From contig JALRAA010000006.1 of NCBI GenBank assembly GCA_023262645.1, positions 1-17,749 on the forward strand: 17,749 nucleotides of DNA. Direction: 5' to 3'. The DNA comes from Burkholderiaceae bacterium (GTDB lineage Bacteria > Pseudomonadota > Gammaproteobacteria > Burkholderiales > Burkholderiaceae_C). A program made the translations under genes and the position numbers. Numbering within the stretch: the first letter of the stretch is position 1; each line of letters starts with the position of its first letter. Under the pieces are notes generated by a model, which was not told the origin of the DNA, searched no databases, and worked only from the letters and a program-made list of their open reading frames with translations. Positions 1 to 7,215 of the stretch are shown piece by piece.

Positions 1-1163
1 GCGGCATTGCCCAACCCATCAATCACCACATCGGCCCCTTCGCAAATGCTTTGCACCGCTTGGCTAAATTGGTAATGGCGTCCCACAATCACATGGTGAC
101 AACCATGGTCTCTGGCTATGCGAGCTTTTTCTGGTGTTGACACGGTGCCGATCACCAAGGCACCCTTGCTTGCTGCCCAAGCACTGACCAACTGCCCCAC
201 ACCACCCGCTGCAGCGTGAATCAATACACGGCTACCCGATTGAATATGTCCTAAATCGCGCAATAAATAATCTGCTGTTACCCCTTTAAGCAGCAAGGCC
301 GCAGCCACTTCATCTCGAATATCGGGTGGTATGCGGGTGGTGCACGAGACTGGAACATTTCTGACACCTGTGTAGGAACCCGGCATTGGACACATATAAA
401 CCACCCGGTCGCCGGGCAACAAACTGGTCACGCCCGGACCCACATCGATGACTTCACCCGCGGCTTCCATGCCTGGAGTTCCTGGCAAGGGCAAAAATTC
501 AGGCATCCATCCTTTGCGCAAATACACATCAAAATAATTGACGCCAACCGCGGTCTGCCGAATACGCACTTCTCCCGCTGCCGGGGGCGCAACTGTGATG
601 GTTTCTAATTGCATTTCTGTCGGCTTTCCATATTCGCGCATGCGAATCGCCGGCGATTGAATCACCACCCCCATGCCCACAACGGATGGGGCCAATGGTG
701 CAGATCGCGAAAGAGATGTGCCCGCTGCCAAAAAATGTTTTAAGTTGGCAAAACCAGCTTCATACACACCGTGGGCCACCATGTCGCGCAGTTCCCGCTC
801 CATGCCTGCCGGCGCTTCAAAGGTCGAGGCCCAATGCCAAAAGGTTCTGTTGCCGTCGGTCACTGGTTTGAGCGTGACCGTGGCGACATAACGCATCAGA
901 GGTACCGTGGCTTCAACAATTGTGTAGGTGCTGACATAGTCTTTGTCAGACAAACTCAACAACATCTCGCGCACATGGTTGCCATCGGCCAGTGTGAAAT
1001 TCCTCACACACCCCACGCGGTCAGAGGTTTTTTGGTCTTCAATAGCGCTTTGTGCGACAACGGTGTGCCATTGATCGTGGCTGTTGAAGTCACGCAGCAC
1101 TTCCCACACACGCTCAATAGGCGCATCCACAACACAAGAGCGAACAACGCGCTGCAAGCCCAT
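1..1163 (-). CDS. SRPBCC domain fused to quinone oxidoreductase-like MDR enzyme (3' end outside window)
   Basis: One open frame of 387 complete codons runs from ATG 1163 to the window edge with no stop. Residues 1-145 form an SRPBCC (START/Bet v1-like) ligand-binding domain closely related to the preceding gene product, sharing SDRVGCVR and PVTDG. After a short Ala/Ser/Pro-rich linker (about 147-164), residues 170 onward match the NAD(P)H:quinone oxidoreductase/zeta-crystallin branch of the MDR superfamily: GVNYFDVYLRKG (207-218), LPGTPGMEAAG (226-236), LLLKGVTADYLL (290-301) and the nucleotide-binding loop HAAAGGVG (316-323). No structural-zinc cysteine cluster is visible, as usual for this branch. 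About 100 residues are probably missing beyond the edge, judged against a usual length near 325. The start overlaps the previous stop as TGATG, suggesting coupled translation. I infer NAD(P)H-dependent reduction of an enone or quinone-like intermediate bound or delivered by the SRPBCC part; the substrate is unknown. Confidence 0.85.
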   Translation of the reverse strand, partial: MGLQRVVRSCVVDAPIERVWEVLRDFNSHDQWHTVVAQSAIEDQKTSDRVGCVRNFTLADGNHVREMLLSLSDKDYVSTYTIVEATVPLMRYVATVTLKPVTDGNRTFWHWASTFEAPAGMERELRDMVAHGVYEAGFANLKHFLAAGTSLSRSAPLAPSVVGMGVVIQSPAIRMREYGKPTEMQLETITVAPPAAGEVRIRQTAVGVNYFDVYLRKGWMPEFLPLPGTPGMEAAGEVIDVGPGVTSLLPGDRVVYMCPMPGSYTGVRNVPVSCTTRIPPDIRDEVAAALLLKGVTADYLLRDLGHIQSGSRVLIHAAAGGVGQLVSAWAASKGALVIGTVSTPEKARIARDHGCHHVIVGRHYQFSQAVQSICEGADVVIDGLGNA

Positions 1164-1606
1164 CAGCGGCGTGAAGAGAAATACCGTTTAAGGGCATCAA
1201 ATCCAACTTGAAACACGCCTTGACCGATCATTTGTGAAAGTTCAGTTTCACGACTGGTTGCGCAATCAAATTCGGCGCTCCACTCAGCGAAACAACGGCC
1301 TCCATCGGTCACCGGTGTGAGCTTTAAGGTGGCAACGTAATTTTCGACACCCATGGGGCTTTCTAAGATGCTGTAGCTGCAAGTGAAGTCATAGTCCGAC
1401 AATGCCAATAAGCGTTCGCGAATGACGCCGCCGTCTCGCAAATGGAAATAACGAACACACCCGACACGGTCTGAGGGTTGGTTATTTTCAATACGGCTGT
1501 CAGCAATGCTGGGATGCCAAATAGGCAGCGCATTGAAGTCTCTGATGCGCGCCCACACATCGTCTGCAGTGGCGTCAATCACGCTGGAGGTGTAGACCTG
1601 AATCAC
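1163..1606 (-). CDS. SRPBCC family protein (polyketide cyclase/dehydrase-like)
   Basis: A 147-residue single-domain protein with the SRPBCC pattern: an N-terminal strand, then ATADDVWARIRDFNALPIWHP (about 12-32, typical of the helix after strand 1), a central sheet with SDRVGCVRYF, and a long C-terminal helix ending in FDALKRYF. The fold makes a hydrophobic cavity for small ligands; members range from cyclases to lipid-binding proteins, so no specific reaction is assigned. The start is GTG 1606, with an AAGGAA Shine-Dalgarno inside the end of the flotillin gene and a four-base gap to its stop. The next gene begins with a paralogous domain, so a tandem duplication was followed, or accompanied, by fusion of one copy to an MDR enzyme. 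Confidence 0.85.
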   Translation of the reverse strand: MIQVYTSSVIDATADDVWARIRDFNALPIWHPSIADSRIENNQPSDRVGCVRYFHLRDGGVIRERLLALSDYDFTCSYSILESPMGVENYVATLKLTPVTDGGRCFAEWSAEFDCATSRETELSQMIGQGVFQVGFDALKRYFSSRR

Positions 1607-1610
1607 AAAC

Positions 1611-3305
1611 TTATTCCTTGATCGCTGGGGTGTCTGTCATGCCAGCATTTGCACCCGACACGCCTGACACCAAGCGTTGAATGTCGCCGCCTTCCAACCC
1701 AATTTCCTTGAGCAGTTGGTCCACGATAGGTGCTTGCGCTCTGAAACGCAATGCGGAATTGACAATACCGTCAGCGAATCCGGCTTGCGAAGAATTGTCA
1801 CCACCGCCGTGACCGCCGCTGCCGCCCAAACCATCAACGTGCATGATTTTGATACCTTCAATGCGCTCCATCGGACGCACAGATTCGCGGATGATGGCCT
1901 CGGCTTTTTCCACCAAACGCATACGCAAAGCAGATGCACGCGCTTCGATAGACAAGGTGTTGTGGGCATGGTTCATCAAGGTCAGAGCTTCAGCCTCCAC
2001 TTCCGCCCGGATTTTTTGAGCCATGGCACGAATCTTTTCTGCGTCAGCTTCTGCTTCGGCTTGCGCACGGATAGCCAGGCCGCGGCTCGTGCTGGCGGTG
2101 TTTTCTGCCTCAGCCGTTTGCACAATACGCATGGTTTCGCGTTCAATGTCTTGCTGCGTTGCGATCAATTCGATCTCTTTGCGGCGATTGGCGATTTCAA
2201 CCTCACGTGTTGTGAATACCTTTTCTTCTGCAGCTACCGCCAAGGCACGTGCATGGTCCGCCTGTGCTTGCGCCTCACTGTGGTGTTTGCTTTCCAATGC
2301 AATGGCAATCGCGCGCTGCTGCTCGGCCAACTCAAGGGCTTTGCGGCGCTCAATTTCAACCGCTTGCAACGCTTGTTCCTTGCGAATACGTTCTTGCTCA
2401 ATGGTCTGATCCGATTGAATTCGAGCACTTTCGATAGATTGACGCGCCAATATTTGGGCGTTTTCTGATTCACGCTCGCGCTCAGCCCTTTCGGTGCTGA
2501 GTTCAGCCCGTTGTCTGGCACGCGCAACCTCCACATCTTGCATTTGCTCGATGCGCGCAAATTCGCTCTCTTTGTCAATTTGCAAAGACAGCTTTTCTGC
2601 TTCCAAATTTTTGTTGCGAATGGCGATCAAAGTGTCTTGCTCGACGTCGTTGCGCTGCTTTTTGCGGCGTTCAATTTGCTCTGTCAAGCGCGTCAAACCT
2701 TCCGCATCAAATGCATTGCTGGGATTGAAATACTCCATGCTGGTCTGGTCAAGCTGCGTCAATGAGGCCGCCTCTAATTCCAATCCATTTTTGGTCAAAT
2801 CTTCTGCAACCGCTTCGCGCACACGTCGGACATAAGCACCGCGTTTTTCATGCAACTCTTCCATGGTCATGTCAGCGGCTGCGGTACGCAATGCATCAAT
2901 GAATTTACCTTCAATCAATTCTTTCAAACGCTCGGGTTCCAGGGTGCGCAAACCAAGGGTCTGGGCGGCGGCAGCGACGGATCGGCTGTCAGCAGCAACA
3001 CGCACATAAAACTCAGCGATCACATCCACGCGCATACGGTCTTTGGTGATCAGCGACTTGTCACGCCCCCGCACAACTTCGAGTCGCAAAGTGTTCATGT
3101 TCACCGGAATCACATCATGCAAGATTGGCAAAACAAAAGCCCCGCCATCCACGACCACTTTTTCTCCGCCCAAACCGGTGCGCACAAATGCACGCTCTTT
3201 GCTGCTTCGCAAATACAACCAGTGCAGCAGCCAAACCACCACTGCAACCACGATCGCGACAACGATCAGTCCGAGCAGGAATTCACCAAATTGAGAGCCA
3301 GTCAT
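1611..3305 (-). CDS. yqiK: Flotillin, YqiK-like (SPFH/prohibitin-domain membrane scaffold)
   Basis: 564 residues. A single hydrophobic segment (about 8-30) anchors the protein. An SPFH/Band 7 domain follows (about 35-200), ending at the family-typical YFNPSNAFDAEGLTRL. Next is a very long Ala/Glu/Arg/Gln-rich coiled coil (about 205-450). The C-terminal flotillin domain contains SVRPMERIEGIKIMHVDGLGG, a Gly-rich GGSGGHGGG stretch and RAQAPIVDQLLKEIG. Layout and motifs match E. coli YqiK and Bacillus flotillins, which oligomerise into functional membrane microdomains. ATG 3305 has a GGAGA Shine-Dalgarno. YqiK is commonly paired with an NfeD/YqiJ partner, and none is seen here. Its place between an importer/TIM-barrel module and SRPBCC genes suggests (inference) that it organises that machinery at the membrane. 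The 51-base upstream gap shows no clear promoter. Confidence 0.93.
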   Translation of the reverse strand: MTGSQFGEFLLGLIVVAIVVAVVVWLLHWLYLRSSKERAFVRTGLGGEKVVVDGGAFVLPILHDVIPVNMNTLRLEVVRGRDKSLITKDRMRVDVIAEFYVRVAADSRSVAAAAQTLGLRTLEPERLKELIEGKFIDALRTAAADMTMEELHEKRGAYVRRVREAVAEDLTKNGLELEAASLTQLDQTSMEYFNPSNAFDAEGLTRLTEQIERRKKQRNDVEQDTLIAIRNKNLEAEKLSLQIDKESEFARIEQMQDVEVARARQRAELSTERAERERESENAQILARQSIESARIQSDQTIEQERIRKEQALQAVEIERRKALELAEQQRAIAIALESKHHSEAQAQADHARALAVAAEEKVFTTREVEIANRRKEIELIATQQDIERETMRIVQTAEAENTASTSRGLAIRAQAEAEADAEKIRAMAQKIRAEVEAEALTLMNHAHNTLSIEARASALRMRLVEKAEAIIRESVRPMERIEGIKIMHVDGLGGSGGHGGGDNSSQAGFADGIVNSALRFRAQAPIVDQLLKEIGLEGGDIQRLVSGVSGANAGMTDTPAIKE

Positions 3306-3356
3306 GGAATATTCTCCAGCTTAAAAATCAACACACTTCATTAACCAGGCCAATGG

Positions 3357-4193
3357 CTAGGTCGCTTTTCGAATTTGCATGAACGCTTGGGTGGTTTGCG
3401 TCAATGCAATCTCTGTTGGCAGTCGCTCCATGGAACTCGCGCCATAAAAACCATGCAACTCGGGGCATTGCCCCAACATCCAAGCTGCATCTTGCGGTGT
3501 GGCGATCGGGCCACCGTGGCAGAGCAATAAAACGTTGGGGTTCACACGCAACGCCGCCTCGCACCATTCCCTTATCGGCAACACACAGTCTTCCAATTTC
3601 AATGCTGTTGAAGCACCAATATTGCCGCCAGTGGTCAATCCCATATGGCACACCACCACATCTGCACCTGCACGCGCCATGTCAGCCGCCTGCTCTGCAT
3701 CAAACACATAAGGTGTGGTCAATAAGTCGAATGCATGGGCTTTTTTCACAACATCAATCTCGTGCCCATAACCCATGCCGGTTTCTTCCAAATTGGCGCG
3801 AAACAATCCGTCAATCAATCCCACGGTGGGGAAATTTTGAATGCCCGAAAAACCCAAACGAATCAAACGATCTAACAACTCGTCAACGATCATGAACGGA
3901 TCGGTTCCATTGACGCCTGCCAACACAGGGGTGTGTTTGACCACAGGCAATACTTCCGTGGCCATGTCGCACACGATTTCATTGGCGTTTCCATAGGCCA
4001 GCAAGCCCGCCAAAGAACCGCGTCCTGCCATGCGGTATCTGCCGGAGTTGTAAATAACGATCAAATCAATTCCACCGGCCTCTTCGCATTTGGCGGATAG
4101 CCCTGTGCCAGCGCCGCCTCCAATGATCGGCTCACCGCGCGCGACCTTGGCGTGGAGTTTTTCTAAGATCAGAGAGCGAGCAATTCTTGGCAT
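3357..4193 (-). CDS. TIM-barrel protein, phosphoenolpyruvate hydrolase-like family (Tm-1 C-terminal domain homologue)
   Basis: 278 residues from ATG 4193. The family's conserved blocks are all present: PIIGGGAGTGLSAKCEEAGG (22-41), IYNSGRYRMAGRGSLAGLL (47-65), NGTDPF (95-100), GIQNFPTVGLIDG (117-129), CHMGLTTGGNIGA (182-194) and LCHGGPIATPQDA (224-236). This is the TIM-barrel family Pfam calls PEP_hydrolase (PF09370), and it equals the C-terminal half of plant Tm-1. The frame extends to TTG 4217, overlapping the previous stop, but ATG 4193 gives the usual family N-terminus (MPRI) and is preferred; the Shine-Dalgarno there is weak (AGAGA), so coupling is likely. The preceding gene ends in the Tm-1-like domain, so both halves of the plant protein are adjacent. 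The reaction is not established; a hydrolase or lyase acting with the Tm-1-like partner is inference. Confidence 0.88.
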   Translation of the reverse strand: MPRIARSLILEKLHAKVARGEPIIGGGAGTGLSAKCEEAGGIDLIVIYNSGRYRMAGRGSLAGLLAYGNANEIVCDMATEVLPVVKHTPVLAGVNGTDPFMIVDELLDRLIRLGFSGIQNFPTVGLIDGLFRANLEETGMGYGHEIDVVKKAHAFDLLTTPYVFDAEQAADMARAGADVVVCHMGLTTGGNIGASTALKLEDCVLPIREWCEAALRVNPNVLLLCHGGPIATPQDAAWMLGQCPELHGFYGASSMERLPTEIALTQTTQAFMQIRKAT

Positions 4194-4213
4194 GGTGTGT
4201 CTCTGTGTCAATC

Positions 4214-6373
4214 TCAAGCAGTTTTAGAAGCGTTTTGTGGCATGGCAATTTCGTGCCATGCATGAACCAAGGCTTGGGCGAAAGCTTCATCGTTGATATG
4301 CAATGGCAATCGAACCAATTTGTGTTTGGCCGTGGCCTTAAAGCTGGCTTGCAAGGCACTGATGAACGCTTGGTCCGCTTGCGGATCGAAGAACGGATGG
4401 CCTGCTTGGTCGATCGCGGAAAAGCCCTTTTCAGGAATCAAAAATCTGACCGGGCCTTTGATGGCGTTAAGTTTCTTGCCAATGAATTCGCCCATTTGCC
4501 TGCATTCGTCGGCGGTGGTGCGCATCAAGGTCACATTGGGGTTGTGTCGGTAAAGCACACGGCCTTTGAACTTTTCAGGCACGCTGTCAAAAGAACCGAA
4601 ATTCGCCATGTCCAGCGCACCACATGAGCCCACATAAGGAATGTCTAAATGCGCAAACACATCCATGCGAGTGGGGCCAGCTGATAAAACACCGCCTGCA
4701 ATTTCGTCTGCAATTTCTGTGGTCGATACATCGATCACGCCATTGAGCAAATGCGAGCCCGCCAATTTCTCCATCGATTGGCCACCCGTACCCGTGGCAT
4801 GAAATACCAAACAGTCATAGTCACTATCAAGCAACTTGGTGACTGCTTGCACACACGGTGTGGTCACACCAAACATGGTCAACCCGATGGCAGGTTTGAC
4901 CGCGTCTGCACCACGGTGGGTATGGGTCATCATGCCAGCCATGGCATGGGCTGCGTTTGACAAAACTTTTTCGCTGATGCGGTTGATGCCTTGTACATCG
5001 GTCACCGAGTACATCATGCAAATATCGCTGGGCCCCACATAAGCGCGGGTATCGCCAGAGGCCATGGTCGATACCATCACTTTGGGAATACCGATCGGTA
5101 AAACACGCATGGCAGCGGTTGCCAATGTCGTGCCGCCAGAACCGCCCGCTGAGATCAGACCGCCGACATCGCGTCGGTGCTGAATGAATTGTTCAAACGC
5201 CTGCGCCATGGCGGTGACTGCGCTGCCTCTGTCCGAACTGAACACGGCTTTTTCACCTTGTGGGTGATAGCGTGCAACTTCACGCGGATGGACTGATGCA
5301 GGTGACGGTCTGCCGCTGGTTGATAAATCCACCGTCACAGCGCGCAGTCCCAGTTTTTCCAGGCATTGGCGCAAGAAAAACAATTCTTTGCCCTTGGTAT
5401 CGAAAGTGCCAGCGACATACACCGCTTGGCTGCTGCTGGCAGAGACCGGAAAATCAAATATCTTTCCTGAAGCTTGGGCCGCAATGTCTGAGGGTGCGTC
5501 AATTGCCAGTTGGTATGCAGATTTGCTCAACTGCTGACTGAATGGTGCATCTTCATTGCTGTGCGCACGCTGCACGCGAATCCATTGACCCGGCTGGTCA
5601 GACTGCGTGGGCGCTTCAGCCACTTCCAGCACTTCTGCACTGGCTCGTAAACCTAACAGACGCTCTTGCAAGGCTTTGTCTGATGCCAAATCTGCAGCCG
5701 GCATATCCGCTTGCAATCTGCCGTTGACCATGACGGCGATTCGATCTGCCGTGGTGGTTGCCACACCCAAATTTTGCTCAATCAACAAAATAGCAATGCC
5801 GTCGTCTGTGGCCAATTGCCGCAACGACGCCTCTACCTGTTCGACGATCACAGGTGCCAATCCCTCGGTGGGCTCATCCATCACCAGCACCCTAGGCTTT
5901 AACAACAACGCACGGCCAATCGCCAGCATTTGTTGCTCGCCACCAGACAATTGCGATCCACCATTGCTGCGTCGCTCCGCCAAACGCGGAAACATGCTGT
6001 ACACACGGTCGATCTCTCGACGATGTGGCGCCACCAAACGAAGTGTTTCGTCAACAGTCAGTGACGGCCACATGCGACGCCCTTGGGGCACATAAGCGAT
6101 GCCTCGACGCGTGATGGCATGTGGCGGCATGCCCAATATTTCTTCTCCCGCCAAGCGGATACTGCCTTTGGCTGGAACCAATCCGGTGATGGCATTGCAC
6201 AGCGTGGTCTTACCCATGCCGTTGCGTCCCACCACACCCAAAACACCCTGCGACAAACTCAAAGAAATACCTTGTAAAGCATGGGCTTGACCGTAGTAGA
6301 CGTGCAAGTCTTCCACCACCAACAATGGGCCTTTGAAAGAAGATGCAGAAGGAACATCACTGAACCAAGCCAT
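4214..6373 (-). CDS. LivF-like ABC ATPase fused to Tm-1-like (UPF0261) ATP-binding domain
   Basis: 719 residues in one uninterrupted frame. Residues 15-240 are a LivF-type ABC ATPase: Walker A GRNGMGKTT (49-57), Q-loop YVPQGRR (94-100), signature LSGGEQQ (142-148), Walker B VLVMDEP (162-168), then LLIEQN (196-201), in which LivF proteins lack the usual H-loop His. A linker (about 241-315) rich in Ala, Ser and Gln follows. Residues 317-719 are a full Tm-1-like/UPF0261 domain (PF06792): YVAGTFDTKGKE (319-330), AGGSGGTTLATAA (409-421), STMASGDTRAYVG (435-447), FHATGTGGQSME (524-535) and VGSCGALDMANFG (581-593). ATG 6373 has a strong GGGAGG Shine-Dalgarno and overlaps the LivG-like stop by one base. 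The ATPase should pair with LivG on the cytoplasmic face of the permease, placing the Tm-1-like domain at the importer exit. That role is inference; both domain identities are firm. Confidence 0.92.
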   Translation of the reverse strand: MAWFSDVPSASSFKGPLLVVEDLHVYYGQAHALQGISLSLSQGVLGVVGRNGMGKTTLCNAITGLVPAKGSIRLAGEEILGMPPHAITRRGIAYVPQGRRMWPSLTVDETLRLVAPHRREIDRVYSMFPRLAERRSNGGSQLSGGEQQMLAIGRALLLKPRVLVMDEPTEGLAPVIVEQVEASLRQLATDDGIAILLIEQNLGVATTTADRIAVMVNGRLQADMPAADLASDKALQERLLGLRASAEVLEVAEAPTQSDQPGQWIRVQRAHSNEDAPFSQQLSKSAYQLAIDAPSDIAAQASGKIFDFPVSASSSQAVYVAGTFDTKGKELFFLRQCLEKLGLRAVTVDLSTSGRPSPASVHPREVARYHPQGEKAVFSSDRGSAVTAMAQAFEQFIQHRRDVGGLISAGGSGGTTLATAAMRVLPIGIPKVMVSTMASGDTRAYVGPSDICMMYSVTDVQGINRISEKVLSNAAHAMAGMMTHTHRGADAVKPAIGLTMFGVTTPCVQAVTKLLDSDYDCLVFHATGTGGQSMEKLAGSHLLNGVIDVSTTEIADEIAGGVLSAGPTRMDVFAHLDIPYVGSCGALDMANFGSFDSVPEKFKGRVLYRHNPNVTLMRTTADECRQMGEFIGKKLNAIKGPVRFLIPEKGFSAIDQAGHPFFDPQADQAFISALQASFKATAKHKLVRLPLHINDEAFAQALVHAWHEIAMPQNASKTA

Positions 6374-7200
6374 CAGTGTTTGCCTCCCATGTAAATCGCC
6401 TGCACCTGTTGGTCGTTTTCGATTTCTGAAGGCGTGCCGGTTTTGATCACGCTGCCGTTGTGCATGACAGTGACTCGCTCCACAACCCGCAGTGCAATTT
6501 CCAAATCGTGTTCAATCAATACAAAACTCATGTGCGAAGGCAGCGATGTCAACAACAACACCAATTCACGTCGCTCAGCAGGGGAAAGTCCTGCGGCTGG
6601 CTCATCAAACAAAATCAAACGCGGAGCACCTGCCAATGCCATGGCAATTTCCAGTTGGCGTTGCTGTCCATGGGCTAAGTTACTGACCAATTCTTCGGAC
6701 AAATGGGTCAAACGTCCTCGCTCAAGCAATTCTTGCGTGGCCACAGTAGTAGGATGGTTTCGGCCCGGACGCCGCAAACTGAATCGCGCGTTGGATACGC
6801 CACGCACAGCCAAAAATAAATTGTCCCGAACGCTCAAATCGCGAAACAACAGCGAAGACTGGTAGGTGCGCCGCATGCCTTTTCGAATTCGTTCGAAAGG
6901 ATCCATGAGGGTTATGTCTTCGCCAAAAAATAAAATTCGTCCGCTGGTTGGCGGAAAGTCGCCGGTGATGGCATTGAATAAGGTGGTCTTTCCAGCACCA
7001 TTCGCGCCCAAAATAGCGCGCTTTTCACCAGCGAGCACAGACAAACTGACATCATCCACCGCCCGCAATGCGCCAAATGCACGGGTCACGTTTTCCAAAA
7101 CAAGCGCTTCGGAAGACATGAGCGGCAATTCACTCGCCTCAGGCGAGCGCGGCATGACCGCTGTGGTCATGGCCGAGCGCAATGCAGTGATGGATGCCAT
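6373..7200 (-). CDS. LivG-like ABC transporter ATP-binding protein
   Basis: 275 residues. ABC ATPase motifs in order: Walker A GANGAGKTT (65-73), Q-loop Gln114 in RTYQSS, signature LAHGQQRQLE (175-184, where LivG usually has LSYGQQR), Walker B LILFDEP (195-201) and H-loop His231 in LIEHD. LVSNLAHGQQR and the C-terminal GTPSEI...YMG are LivG-like. The protein begins with about 30 residues before the ABC fold (LVLENVTRAFG). ATG 7200 is backed by AGGAA nine bases upstream; ATG 7119 (residue 28) would give a more standard length but lacks a Shine-Dalgarno. It should form a heterodimer with the LivF-like fusion protein encoded next and power the LivH/LivM-like permease. The gene lies 15 bases after the binding-protein gene. 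Confidence 0.93.
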   Translation of the reverse strand: MASITALRSAMTTAVMPRSPEASELPLMSSEALVLENVTRAFGALRAVDDVSLSVLAGEKRAILGANGAGKTTLFNAITGDFPPTSGRILFFGEDITLMDPFERIRKGMRRTYQSSLLFRDLSVRDNLFLAVRGVSNARFSLRRPGRNHPTTVATQELLERGRLTHLSEELVSNLAHGQQRQLEIAMALAGAPRLILFDEPAAGLSPAERRELVLLLTSLPSHMSFVLIEHDLEIALRVVERVTVMHNGSVIKTGTPSEIENDQQVQAIYMGGKH

Positions 7201-7215
7201 ACGGATGGTTCCTGA

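Noticed and set aside
196..201. Loss of the H-loop histidine in the LivF-like ATPase (residues 196-201 of that protein) as a sign of inactivity
   Set aside because: LivF-type ATPases normally have Glu-Gln-Asn here. All other ATPase motifs are intact and the LivG-like partner has the His. The coordinates given are residue numbers of the protein at 4214-6373.
673..1211. Three overlapping plus-strand open frames
   Set aside because: They lie opposite the continuous minus-strand SRPBCC-MDR frame, whose protein motifs are clear. The plus-strand translations show no recognisable domain.
1677..2468. 263-codon plus-strand frame
   Set aside because: It is antisense to the coiled-coil part of the flotillin, where low-complexity Glu/Ala/Arg codons leave the opposite strand free of stops. 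The peptide resembles no family.
4194..4217. TTG 4217 as start of the TIM-barrel gene
   Set aside because: It adds eight residues (RLTQRHT region) not expected in the family; ATG 4193 gives the usual MPRI N-terminus.
4214..6373. Antiviral defence system, because of the Tm-1 similarity
   Set aside because: The neighbours are transporter and catabolic enzymes; there is no nuclease, helicase, toxin or other defence gene nearby. The plant antiviral role is better read as a later use of the fold.
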